Below, in pieces: positions 20,008 to 30,185 of a stretch of DNA of 64,000 bases (position 1 is its first letter; each line of letters starts with the position of its first letter). The notes beneath the pieces are model-generated. The model was not told the origin of the DNA. It did no database searches and was given only the letters and a program-made list of their open reading frames with translations. Source of the DNA: Paulinella micropora (taxonomy: Eukaryota > Cercozoa > Imbricatea > Euglyphida > Paulinellidae); NCBI GenBank assembly GCA_019918135.1, contig WBZZ01004691.1:40001-104000 (forward strand), given 5' to 3'. The translations under genes and the position numbers were made by a program.

Positions 20008-21798
20008 CTAAGGCCTCCTCTTCCTCCTCTTTTCAAACTCATGAGCAACAATAATGTGTGCGATATGAGTGGGGTGGTTTGCTGGTGTTTGTTTCCTAAG
20101 CCTGGGCCCAGCAACTATGTTTGTTGAAGTTATTGCAGCACCATCCCATGTTTGTGGTATGCCCTTGTTACTACTCCATCTATCTGGTAGAGGGAATTGT
20201 GGTGCAGATGAGGAGTGTTGGGCTGGGTTTGATGTTGCTCTGTTGTGTTGTGTCGTTTGCCGAGGAGCTGTGTTCGTCTTTTTCTCTTGTGCAACCGTTG
20301 TTGCTGGAGTGGGAGCAAATGCATTTGGTGGGGGATGGAGTGAGCCAAAATATGGGCTTGGTTGCACATAAAGACTTGAAGTGGCCTTGGTGGTGTGTGG
20401 GGTTGTCGTGTCATCGTCCAGTGTGTCGAGTGTGTTTTGTGAGGAATGTGGCAGTTGGTTTGTTGGCCACCAGCCACTGGGTGTGTTGGAGTCCTGAAAT
20501 TGTGGCAGTTGGTCCTCCTTTTTCCACTGGACTGACTGGGTAGATGGTATGCTAGTGGTAGGAGGCGAGGTGGAGGATGTTATGTTGTGCGACACTAGTA
20601 GTGGTTGCCAAGGTCGTGCAGGTATTTTGCATGTGTAGCCACGAGTCATTATATCGAAACGAACATTACGTTTTTCTACTGTGGCTGTCTGTTTGGTGTC
20701 GTGAATGAGGATTTTATAGACTCGACGAAATATGTTGTAGCCAATGAGAGTACCTGGCACGGCGACAGGCTGTGCTTTCGTCGTTTCCATTTTCACCCAG
20801 GCGAGGCATCCGAAAGGTTGCACGAACGATTGCACAGGTTTTCGGCCCATAAGCAATTCCCAAGGGGATTTTCCTTTGTCCTTACCTCTGCAAAGGGGCG
20901 TGACCATTCGTATGGCTAGTGTCGCTTTATGTGTGTCCTCCCAAAATGTGTTAGGCAGGCCTGCATCTAACTGTGCTGCTAGTGCGCGTGTGTCGTCTGT
21001 CCTATTCATTCTTTCAGCAAAGGGGTTCATGTTAGGCTCGTTACGTGTGGTGGTTTTGAGGATGATGCAGTGTTTGTCTGTATAGTCTTTTAGTACTTTA
21101 GAGACAAACTCGCCATCTGCTCTTATCTGCTTTAGTTTGTTGCCTGACTGTCGTTCAAAGAAAGCAAATATGCGTGTTAAATGTGGCATGTAAAGCTTAG
21201 CTTCGCGGGTAGGTGTGTAGAGGTCACAAGCAAACTTAGAGCGAGAACATGTCACTCCCCCTCTGTAGTAGTTACCGTATCTTGACATTACGGGGAATGG
21301 GCCGCTGAAATCTATGTTGAGTGCTTCACCTTGCTTATATTCTAGGTCTAGATAGTTACCTCTGTACATAGGGGGTTTGTTAGGTTTGCCCCTATTGCAT
21401 CCATGACATGCACGTACCAGACGCATCCAATCTTTGCCAGCGATGCGTCTGCCTACGCTCTTTGCAAACTCGTTCATTATGAGTGGGTTTGCATGCATCA
21501 GAGCTCTGTGTAGGATCATTGGATCGTACGGTGCATGTGATGGGAGAGGATTGACTGACCATAATGCAAGGTCTGGTAGGTTGTCGATGGTTGCAGCCAG
21601 TGACAGTTGTTCTCTCTGCTTGTACCTGTATGGTATATATCTTTGATGAGGGTCAAGTGGTGTCATTCCTGGCTTATCTAACTCGTATAGCAAGTGTGAA
21701 TTGAGCCTCCCCCTTGCTAGTATGTTCTTCTTGTCAAGTGTTATGGGCTTGTCATAGATGAATACTTGACCATTTTGATGGATGATTGTTTTGTGCAT
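20008..21798 (-). CDS. Copia integrase
   Basis: 596-residue frame, continuing in register from the protease frame across a TAG. The zinc-binding HHCC part is LHRALMH...ACHGCNRGK. The core has D in LNIDFSGPF, D in IRADGEFVSKVL, and E in NPFAERMNRT, followed by FWEDTHKATLAIRM, WELLMGRKPV and FGCLAWV, all typical of copia. A Thr/Ser/Pro-rich tail ends in the basic HEFEKRRKRRP, possibly a nuclear localisation signal. It inserts element DNA into the host genome. The longest open part of this element. Confidence 0.9.
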   Translation of the reverse strand: MHKTIIHQNGQVFIYDKPITLDKKNILARGRLNSHLLYELDKPGMTPLDPHQRYIPYRYKQREQLSLAATIDNLPDLALWSVNPLPSHAPYDPMILHRALMHANPLIMNEFAKSVGRRIAGKDWMRLVRACHGCNRGKPNKPPMYRGNYLDLEYKQGEALNIDFSGPFPVMSRYGNYYRGGVTCSRSKFACDLYTPTREAKLYMPHLTRIFAFFERQSGNKLKQIRADGEFVSKVLKDYTDKHCIILKTTTRNEPNMNPFAERMNRTDDTRALAAQLDAGLPNTFWEDTHKATLAIRMVTPLCRGKDKGKSPWELLMGRKPVQSFVQPFGCLAWVKMETTKAQPVAVPGTLIGYNIFRRVYKILIHDTKQTATVEKRNVRFDIMTRGYTCKIPARPWQPLLVSHNITSSTSPPTTSIPSTQSVQWKKEDQLPQFQDSNTPSGWWPTNQLPHSSQNTLDTLDDDTTTPHTTKATSSLYVQPSPYFGSLHPPPNAFAPTPATTVAQEKKTNTAPRQTTQHNRATSNPAQHSSSAPQFPLPDRWSSNKGIPQTWDGAAITSTNIVAGPRLRKQTPANHPTHIAHIIVAHEFEKRRKRRP

Positions 21799-21879
21799 GT
21801 CATGGTCAAGGCGTGGGGTGGGAACAAGGTTGAATGGTAATGACGGTGATATGAGTGAGTTGGGAAATGACTGTTTAAC

Positions 21880-24354
21880 CTATTGACCATAACCATTGAG
21901 CCACGTCGGAGTGGCAGTAGCCCGCGTCCTCACCGGAAGCGTCTTACCAGATATGTTATTGAGGAAAGCCGGTTTCTCTTCGCGGATAGACTTGGGGTCG
22001 ATAGGCGCCTTCTCATGGAATAGCCATCGGTTGCATGCGCTGTCGACCACGTCAGGGGGATTGCCGTCGGCCATTAGCACATAGTTGACCATAGGGCGCT
22101 TGAGCTCTGCCCGTTCTAAGTCCATTGTCTCCTGCATCCATCTGTTGTATTCGTCCATGTTCTTGAACTCCAAATATTCCAGCTCTGGATGCCTGTTGAC
22201 GTAGTATTGCCACTCGCGTACGTTGGCGAAGTCCAGGGCGGGTGGGTAGAGATAGTTCTCAAGTTCAGGGTCGTCGAGCTCCGGGTCGTCGATGTCGTCA
22301 GTTGCATCTTCGTCAGGGATGGTTGCAACGTCTGTGGTATCTTCTTTCGGGTCCCTTATTGCTTCTAATTCGTCAAATACGTCTGCCATTAACACGAATT
22401 CGAATGTGTGTGAGTAGTCATGACGTCGTAGGCTTTCGCGTAGTTCTTCAGCTTCCACACGTCCGGCAGGTGGGTAATAGTTGAGCGGTGGTCTCACGTT
22501 GTCGTTGAACAGTGGTTCTATTTCAGGTGTGTATGGTGCTGGAGGCGGTGAACGCTTCACATCGGACGGCGCGTCGGGTATGTTGAGTATGCGTTTCAGT
22601 TGCTTCTCCAGTTGTTCTCGCCATCTTTCGCCTGCTGCACCTACACCGTAGGGTTCGTGCTGTTCTTGTCCGGTCTCATTTGTTCCACTTGGAGGTGGTG
22701 GGAGCATAGTCCATGGTGGGTCCGTCTCGTTGATTGTATACGCTTCGTCGAAGTTGGGTATGTCCGGCGTGGTAGCGGCGAGCGCAGCTAAGTTCGCATT
22801 CGGTGTCGAAGAGGTCACCTCGTAGTCTTCTTCGTTTTCCGTGAAGTTAAGGTGGGCGTGTGATTGTGCCATTGTGGCCGTCCTGGGGTCCACACGTCTC
22901 CCCCTCGTCGTAAATTCATCTAGGCTCATCGCCATATCTACCATTGTGGGTGTGTCTATGAACAGTGGTGCGTGTGGTCCACCTTCACGGTAACGTAACA
23001 GATGTTGAAATGCGAGGTCGCCTAGCTCGGGCTGGTCCGTTGGTATGCCGAGTAGATCGTATCTCGTTCCCCTTTCTCGAAATCGGTTGATGAGTGGATG
23101 CCGCTTGGCCATGTTGCAGAACTCTTTGTGTGCCGGCCAATCGGTCCTCTGATGATCGGTGTTGCAGTAGTAGACGAGTTAACATCCGCTGCAACGCTTC
23201 AGTTTCCCTTCTTGGTTGCCGCAGTAGGTGCAATCCCATCTAATGCTGCCGCGTCTGGTTTCGCGTATAGTCTTGCAGTCGACGCAGTCTGGTTTGGTTA
23301 GTGGCCAGTTCTCCGGGAGTAGTCGGAAGTCCTTCACGATGCTCCAGTAGGCCAGCTCATCGGTGGTAGGGTGACGAAAGCAATGATGTGCATCTGTCCA
23401 AGCGAAGGTGTATCGTCGTTCTGTTGGCTGTGAAACTCCAGGTACACGTCTGTATTGCACTGGTTGGCCGTAGGGTAATGCTTCGATGGCTTGTATGCGT
23501 CTTATTGCGTCCTTGTTGTCCGTAGATGCATTCGCTGAAGTCGTCGTCGGGGCCAACGGGGTAAAGCACTCGGTCTGCAGGTTCGGTGGGATAGGTACCG
23601 TGAAACTTGAAATAGGCGATTCCTCATTGTATGCCATTGACGGGGTAGGCGGTGTTTCGCTCATCGAGGTGTCCTCTGCGCTGGTTGAACTCAACTGTCG
23701 CTGTCGATGTTCTCCGATGGGCGTTGAGGTAGGTTGCTCTTCTTGACGGTCTTGCTCTGATGTCGTCCTGTCTTCCGGTGCAGGTGAGCTCATAAAGCTC
23801 TGTGTTGGCACGCGCGGGGATTGTGTAGTTGTTTCCGGCGGTTGTTGCGGTGAACTACCTGGTTCACGTCGTGCTCGTCTCGGGCATCTTGTCCGCAGTA
23901 CGATGTGCTCAATACCTGTTGAGCCGGGCGCGTCTTGAACTAGCAGCGATGGTAACATCCACGGATCCGTTCTTGGAAGGAAATAGTTGAGGGGTGTTCC
24001 AAGGGGGCACCAAGGTCGCGGCCAATGGGCAGGTGGGACAGGGAATCCTTGTGGGATCACTCGAAATGCGTCCCGCATGCGCGTCCATTGAACGTAGGCA
24101 CGTCTGTAGTCGTTCTCGTCCATGCGTTGTGTGATTGTCAGCGAGCTCCATGGGATGTCTGGGCGTCTCGTCGGGTCTTCCACGTAATCAGGGTGCGGTG
24201 CGGGCGATGCTTCAGTGGGGGTGGGAGGGTTATAGGTATCAGAAGTGGGTGTTAGAGGAGACAGTTGGATAGGTCCTGCTCTATTTCTGTACCTACTTCC
24301 CCTTTGTACGTAGGCTACTTCTTCTTGCGATGGTTCGTCCTCCTCTGGTCCGGG
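21880..24354 (-). pseudogene. Copia MYND-finger and protease segment
   Basis: One frame from the stop at 24355 down to TAG 21880-21882, broken only by TAA at 23181-23179. The first ~300 residues are Pro/Ser/Thr-rich. A MYND zinc finger follows at 23232-23116: C-x2-C-x9-C-x2-C-x5-C-x3-H-x7-H-x3-C; the TAA is the first residue after the fourth Cys. Next is a ~330-residue acidic region, then the protease motif VVDSACNRW (DSA codons 22036-22044), where copia proteases have DSG. MYND fingers bind Pro-rich partner peptides and are not a usual part of copia; the function here is unknown. Confidence 0.75.
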
Positions 24355-24921
24355 TCATTCGTCGTCGGAGTCGGCGGAATGCATCAGCCATGTCTCGGGT
24401 GGGTCGCCTGTTGGATCATCGACGTCGTCCGTGGCTTCCACTTCGGCTGTCGCGTTGGCTTGTCCGCTCGATCGTTGAATCCGTCTTGTGTTGGTCTGTC
24501 TAGGTTGGCCTCCACGTCCTCGTTGATTCGGTCCTCCCCCTCGACCACCGCGACGTGTGTTCGAGTTTGGCTGCGTGGGTCGTCTGCGGACTGGGCATTC
24601 AGCCCCAGAGTGTTTCGGTCGGCCCTCGCAGACTCGTTTCATGCAGGTGGATCGACACTGGGCCGCAATGTGTCCTCGTCGGTTGCAGTTGAGACATCGG
24701 ATGTCTTTGTTGATAGCAACGGGTGTGGCCGAAGTGAACAGGACTGTCGAGGACCTAGATGAGGCAGCAGAGAGTTGGTTAGCATGGTATGCTTGTAAGA
24801 TGAGTGAACATATCTCATTACAACGTGGTTTGTCAGCATCAGCACGAGACCAATACATAGTTCCCCCTACATCCCTCATAGATAGAGAGTTTAAAGAGCA
24901 AGAATACGACTCTGAATTCAT
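24355..24921 (-). pseudogene. Copia Gag zinc knuckle (nucleocapsid-like)
   Basis: 188-residue frame overlapping the end of the gag frame in a different phase, so a frameshift lies near 24850. The knuckle CLNCNRRGHIAAQC has canonical C-x2-C-x4-H-x4-C spacing. An RGG-type region (RRGGRGGGPNQRGRGGQPR) and an acidic tail follow. It ends at TGA 24357-24355 but reads on in the same frame into the MYND segment. RNA packaging is the expected role. Confidence 0.8.
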
Positions 24922-25717
24922 CAGGTAGAGGCACTCTTCTTGACTGTAGGCGCTCGAAGCGTTGGGTCAAGAGCTCCATCCATGTTGGTAGGCAATTGCT
25001 TGACTTCAGCTTTGTCTCGAACAGCTGCATTAGTAGGCGAGCGATGGAAACCGATCCTTTGCTGCCGAATCGCTCGCAGATCGCTGTCCAGATCACCGCT
25101 GGGTTGGTTCCTGCTCGTTGGACGGTCAGTAGAGCTGTCGACTCTTGGCATGCTTCCACAAGGAAGCAGCGGACATGGATCTGTGCTTTGATGTAGTCTG
25201 CTTGGCTGAAAAGTGTATCCAGGTCAGTTGGTACGTTGATAGTAGGCAAGAGGGCGGGTGCTTGGCTACCTGAGGACGGGTTGGTCGAGGATGGGCTGCT
25301 TGAGGACGAGCTGGTCAGTGATGACGAGCTGCTCGATGATGAGTCGCCACGTCTCGATCCGTATGCTTCATCGTCTTCGTCGTCATCGCTCCTCCTTCTC
25401 GACTGTCTTGCTGTCGAGGTGTCTTGCTGTCGTGCTGACAGTCCAGATCCAGTAATGTTGTTAGGGGCGGGGTGGGTGGGTCTTAGTCCAGTAGTTCTGG
25501 TACTTGCGTAGATTGTAGCAATCTCCTGTACCGAGTAGGGCGATTCTTGGTCTTCCAGAAGTAATATGTAGCGTGCGTCCACGCCCAATAAAAAAGCGAA
25601 AAATTGGAATTTCCAAAGGTCAAATTCATCGATGGGTCTTTTCGGGAATTTCGTTAGCTTGAGTTGGTAACGGGGCGCATCCAAGGCTCCATAACCAGTA
25701 ATTACACTAGTAGACAT
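24839..25717 (-). CDS. Copia Gag, capsid part
   Basis: 292 residues from ATG 25717-25715, which lies inside the terminal repeat. It has KFPKRPIDEFDLWKFQFFAF at the start, a long Ser-rich insert (~residues 125-150), then the conserved copia Gag core: AVIWTAICERFGSKG, LLMQLFETKLKSS, MELLTQRFERLQ and FRVVFLLFKL. It forms the particle shell. Loss of frame at the C-terminus separates it from the knuckle. Confidence 0.82.
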   Translation of the reverse strand: MSTSVITGYGALDAPRYQLKLTKFPKRPIDEFDLWKFQFFAFLLGVDARYILLLEDQESPYSVQEIATIYASTRTTGLRPTHPAPNNITGSGLSARQQDTSTARQSRRRSDDDEDDEAYGSRRGDSSSSSSSSLTSSSSSSPSSTNPSSGSQAPALLPTINVPTDLDTLFSQADYIKAQIHVRCFLVEACQESTALLTVQRAGTNPAVIWTAICERFGSKGSVSIARLLMQLFETKLKSSNCLPTWMELLTQRFERLQSRRVPLPDEFRVVFLLFKLSIYEGCRGNYVLVSC

Positions 25718-25956
25718 TAGTCTCCGGATACTTGAATAATCGTTTGCGCTGAGGCACTTTGATCAAAGGTTGAAGGAACAATAATGAATTTAATAAATGG
25801 TTAGAAACCAATGACTGAAACTCAATCTAATTTACCATAAATTTATAGTGAAATAAATACCACAAATTTATATACTGATCTTGTGGTCAGAAATTCAAGT
25901 GATGATTCAGTATGGGCCAATCTATACTAACTGGCAACTAATTGTGAATAACGGTA
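25703..25956 (-). repeat. Copia terminal repeat, 5' side
   Basis: Identical by eye to 17965-18218. The first codons of gag fall inside it, as in yeast Ty1. Directly inside (minus strand) is ATTACTGGTTATGGAGCC, whose TGGTTATGGAGC could be a primer-binding site. The ~130 nt AT-rich block at 25957-26087 beyond it belongs to the insertion but has no partner at the left end. Confidence 0.88.
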
Positions 25957-26087
25957 ATATCAACGTAACGAATAATAATTATGATACGAAATATGAAAAT
26001 GGTAATGAATATGATCCGGTCAAATATAAATGTTATGTCGTGAAATTGACCATAAAAGGTAACAATATATTTAGTAAATATTATTGC

Positions 26088-26723
26088 TTACTGGGTAGAC
26101 CTCGCACAGGCAGGTGGAGGTTGTCGTTGGCTGCGCGGTAGTCGTAGAAATTCCGTATGTCGCGGATAACTTCTTTGGCTAAGTCTTCGAACTTTCCTAC
26201 AGGGCAGGCTCGACTAGCCCAGGCGCAGTTGGCGGAGGCCATGGACCAGAGGCCGTAGGTAAGGACGTCTATTGCCCATCCTTGAGGTACGTATCGCCGA
26301 AGTCCAGTTCGGAAATTGGACCGCGATTGGTTTGGCTCCTGGTTTGAGAATGAGTGACACAACAGTATGGTTGAAGACACCTGCTTTGTCCTGAAAGACA
26401 TCGTCGAAATCTCCGAGGAGTCGTTGTTGTTCTGCAGTGAGGTCGGGGTGGACGACTTCAGGTGCGTATTTGGGCGCAGGCGGCGCGGTGAGTTTGGAGG
26501 CCTGTTTGTCTAGAAAGTCGCGGCAAAGTCTCTCAGAGATGAGAAGCCACGGGGTGAGTATTGTACCGCTGACCGTAGTTGCCATGCAGTAAAGCATGCA
26601 CGGGTCCGAGCATGTTGCAGCGAAGCCCGCCATGGCGGGGTCGAAGTATGGAGCGTCTTCCACTGCAAGAACTGTGACTTCTCTGTGGGGACGGGCCATG
26701 TAGGAAGGGTCAGGTGGTAGCAA
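26088..26723 (-). pseudogene. Family A reverse transcriptase, N-terminal half, inverted
   Basis: Minus strand: TAEQQRLLGDFDDVFQDKAG (the stretch leading into gypsy RT), HTVVSLILKPGAKPIAVQ, then after a frameshift KFEDLAKEVIRDIRNFYDYR (related to VDYRxLN), cut at 26088 by the copia insertion and continued at 17964. The first ~90 residues, VTVLAVEDAPYFDPAMAGF onward, are unassigned pre-RT sequence. Confidence 0.72.
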
Positions 26724-26782
26724 TAGGGCGGTATCTGGAGAGTGCTCCAGATTTGGTGGTCACGCCCGACCCTGTTTGGTAT

Positions 26783-28490
26783 TCAATCGGTCTTGCAGTC
26801 CGGTACCAGGCCGAGCAAACATGTAGAAGTGGGGGCGCTGTGTCGGAGCTGCAAAACGATGCTGTGGGCGCGGAGGTGGCATGCGACGTGGGCTATGGGA
26901 GCGCCGGAAGGCTGTCGGGCCAGAATTGGCGGGGCGGCCTTGTTGGTCGGTCCGATACGCCCGGTTGGATCGGTGCTTGCCATCGTCGGCCGGCGGATTG
27001 TGGGCCCGCTTGGCGCGTTAAGCATGTTTGCGATTCTTCTTGTAGCAAGGGCGGCCACCAAGACTACTGTTGAATGCTGGTCGAGCTGGTTTCGGTTTGG
27101 GCTTGTGTGCCCCGGTAGCGCCAGTCGTGTAGATGCGAAGGCAATCGCCGTAGCCGCACTAAGACCACGGTTGAGGGTCCGATCGATGTGAAGCGCTTGC
27201 CATGCAAAGATGCCGTCTGAAACATCGTAGGCGAACCGATTGCAGTTAAGTGATGGCATGGTATCTATTGAATACCTAACAGGATCCACACTATATTTCC
27301 CCTTGTAAACTAATTCAGCGAGCATCTGCCAGACGCGCTCCTTATCTTCGACGTTTGCCACACCGTTGATGGCTCCTGATGCGTAAAAGAAGGCGCGGTC
27401 CAGAGAGTAAGGGATGACGAGGCCGCAGTTGCTGAATAGTTGAGCTCATGTAGAATCTCCTGTCGGACTGAGGTGCGCAGGCTGGGTTGAAAGTGGAGAG
27501 CTGAAACGTTGGCTGCGTGGGCCGATCGGAGGGCTTACTACCTGCGCAGTGCTTTGCTATGCAAATACACCATGGTAAGTGGGGTATGAGGCAAGCTTTT
27601 CGTGAGGCTCGGAAGGCGACGAGGCCATCGGGAAGATCTTGTCGGGTACCAACGTCGAAGTCTGGTTCGTATTGGAGGAGAGGCGTACCCGTGCGTTGTC
27701 CGATATTGATCCAATGGGCCATCTTGTGCCAGAGATGGCGTTGCCAATCCGGGTCAAGCTTGTCCGAAAGATATGCTGTAGCGGCGTTGAGTCCGCCAGA
27801 GGAGACGCAGCAGATCCATTCCATGAGCGCAAGATGATTGAGCTGTTTCAAAATCTTGAGGCGCATGTCCGTACGTAGGTCAGGGTTGATGGCTACTACA
27901 GTAAGGCGGAACATACCTGGGTAGATCGGCTGTGGAGCCGGTTCAAGCGGAGGCCATTCTGCTTGTTGTCTTGCTCGCGACCGTAGGTGCATGGAGTGAG
28001 TCGGCGGAGATGTTGTCGCCGTTGAGGAAGAAGACGATGATGACGATGGTGCGGCCGTAGGTGGCTGGCTACCTGCCGGGCCGGGCGAATCCGGTTTGGC
28101 TTTGTCGTCGTCACTGTCGTCTCGTCTCGGGTGCGGAGTCGAAGGCCTAGTTCTACAACCTGTCTTTGGGACTCTGGGTGTAGTAGGTGCAGGCGATGTG
28201 CTTGCGGTGTTCTGGGCGATGGGTCCCGAAGCGGAGGCTGGTCCTGGGGTGCTGGTGGGAGCCGGGCCCGAGCTAGAGCTCGAACTGATAGAGCTAGCGT
28301 TGAAGCCAGAACGTGCGGCCAACTGTGTGTAGTCCGCGTCTGAGTCGACGTCGATCGGGCGTGCGCTGGATCCCAGTGCTTCATGCTGATCGGCGGTTAC
28401 TGGGCGAAATCCCGGGTCGATGAACCCACCGAAGGGGTAGCCGATGCGGTAGTGTCTTAATGTGAAGGGGAAGGTTCTACAGATTCCCAT
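26783..28490 (-). pseudogene. Gag-like region between linker and RT, unassigned
   Basis: Two minus-strand frames. The 382-residue one (27342-28490) has Ser- and Pro-rich stretches, then a helical segment LRTDMRLKILKQLNHLALME with LNAATAYLSDKLDPDWQRHL, which loosely resembles the capsid-like part of family A gag. The next (26783-27361) starts DKERVWQMLAELVYKGKYS. A second gag at this place is odd; it may be from another nested element or an expanded linker. I do not assign a function. Confidence 0.4.
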
Positions 28491-28623
28491 TGAATTTCAT
28501 TAGCTGGGCGGGATCTGGTAAGTCCCACGCTCGTCGTCTGCAGTGCGCAGCAACGCTCGTTCCACTCGCGGATGAGTCCACATTTCGCCTGTTGGCTGAT
28601 GTCTTGCCACGACATTGCTGTTG

Positions 28624-29043
28624 TCAGGCCACAAACCTTGGCTGGTGATCACTTGTTCCGGGATCCAATGCTAAGTCAAGGTGTAAGCATTTTGGGTGAG
28701 TACCGGCGACGCAGACGGAGGCTATCGTCGGGAAGTAATTGGCGTATACCTCCTTGACAATCCACAGGTCTCCATCCATGCCAGGGGAGCTTCCGGTAGG
28801 GCGCGTAGGGTCGATAATGGGCTTAGCCATATGTCTGGCACTGCCAGGACCGGACGGTAGTTTTTCGGGTTGAGCCGGGCCCAGTTGTCGGGCAGCCACC
28901 GGAGTGGTGGACTCGTGTTGTCGGAGTTGTATAAGGTTGCCGATGGCGTCACGGTCAGCTGGTGTCATCGGCTGAGGTTCAAATCCTCTGAGCGAGCGGA
29001 GGGAGAACTCATCCAGGCTCCCGCGTCCGACGATGGGGGACAA
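28624..29043 (-). pseudogene. Unassigned segment of family A pol linker
   Basis: 139-residue minus-strand frame with FSLRSLRGFEPQPMTPADRD and GDLWIVKEVYANYFPTIASV. Composition looks coding, but I recognise no domain. It lies between the poly-Ser linker and the gag-like region, on the same strand. Confidence 0.35.
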
Positions 29044-29293
29044 GTTGGCACCAGTGGCGGGTATGGAGGCCCTCCTCGGCCTGTCGCGCAGGCGGCCGCT
29101 GATGCAGTGAACACTCCTAGTCGAGGATGGCCTGTTGGCGCGGGCCCCGAGCAGGGAGAGGACGGGTGGTCATCTGCAGCCTTCTCCTCTTGACCCGATG
29201 TCGATCTGCCAGTTCGACGTGCGTCCGGCTGGGTCGGCAGCTGGGGTACCGGAGTCGATGGGGCCTGTTTGAGTTCGCGGACAAAGCCCTGAC

Positions 29294-30185
29294 TTATTGT
29301 TTGCACAGGCAAACAGTCTGCAACGTCAATCGTAGGCTCCGTCGTTCCTCGTGATGATGAGGATGATGATGACGACGATGAAGACGAAGCCAAATATGGT
29401 CCAATCGATGAGGGGGGCGCAGTGGCGGCGCCGCGGATGGCGAAGCCAAAATCGAAACGAATGATGACGACGATGATGACGATGATGACGATGATGACGC
29501 GTAGTTTAGGGAACGTCGCGTCGACAAGGACCTGCCTCGGGATTGAGCGAGCTGTTGTCGCACCAGTTCGTCCTTCTTCTTCCAGGCTGAAGTCAACCAG
29601 AATTCTAATGAAGGCGTTTGTGCCACTTGCGAGGAAGGTGTGGACCTCCATTCATGAGTGGAGAAGCCCGTGCTAGGGGTAGCAGTCGCGGTAGCCGAAG
29701 GGGCCGGTGACTCCTCTGAGCTTGGGGATGCTTCCAACTTTCGTCGTTTGCAGGACGGTGGCGGAGTGCGTTTGCCTTCCAGGTGTCGTCCACGATGGCG
29801 TGTGGTGACGTGTTGCGACTGCGCGCACGAAGGGTGGCTGGCATGGTCTTCGTCACCTTGTTCGCTTGCCGACTCGACTTCAACGTCTTCGACTTCCTCT
29901 TCGTTTTGTTCGTCGGCCTCCTCGTCATCTTCCTCGTCATCCTCTTCTAGGTTTTTAACATGGCCGTCGCTAGGCGATGGCTTGCTCATCATGAACAGGT
30001 TAACGTGGCGACCGTAGAGGTTAGCGTTCGAGGTGGACAGGAGGTCATGCGAAGTCGAAGGGGGTTGTAGGTTGGGACGGCGGTCGATGATTTTATTGAT
30101 CTTAGCTATTGGGTAGGACGTTTCCTTTGCCAACGTGGTAGGGCGGAAGTCGTAGCTGACCGTGGCCAATCGCAGAACTCCTGTA
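29294..30185 (-). pseudogene. Family A protease tail and linker, inverted
   Basis: 291-residue frame starting LATVSYDFRPTTLAKETSYP, which is what follows the protease in copy A1 (LLATVSYV). It then has SHDLLSTSNANLYGRHVNLF, an acidic run, a Ser-rich part and a poly-Ser block. Its start abuts plus-strand RNase H at about 30185, while the protease that should precede it is on the plus strand at 16870-17258, at the other edge of the inverted block. Confidence 0.68.

Larger units (their letters stand above)
17965..26087 (-). mobile_element. Ty1/copia element with MYND finger, nested in gypsy RT
   Basis: Minus-strand element with order gag, CCHC, MYND, protease, integrase, RT, RNase H; integrase before RT defines the copia class. 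It splits the family A RT, whose two halves are at both flanks. A perfect 254-bp direct repeat marks its ends (17965-18218; 25703-25956). The right end has another ~130 nt (25957-26087) absent from the left. No clean target duplication is visible. The frame has three in-frame stops and several frameshifts. Confidence 0.82.

Noticed and set aside
20069-20543. Plus-strand Cys/Val-rich frames
   Set aside because: Antisense of the Thr/Pro-rich tail of copia integrase.
25236-25511. Plus-strand acidic LEDEL-type frames here and at 15360-15758
   Set aside because: Antisense of poly-Ser tracts in gag.
28965-29651. Minus-strand 228-codon frame with I-V repeats and poly-Ser
   Set aside because: An alternative frame of the linker region; the 29294-30169 frame matches the other family A copy.
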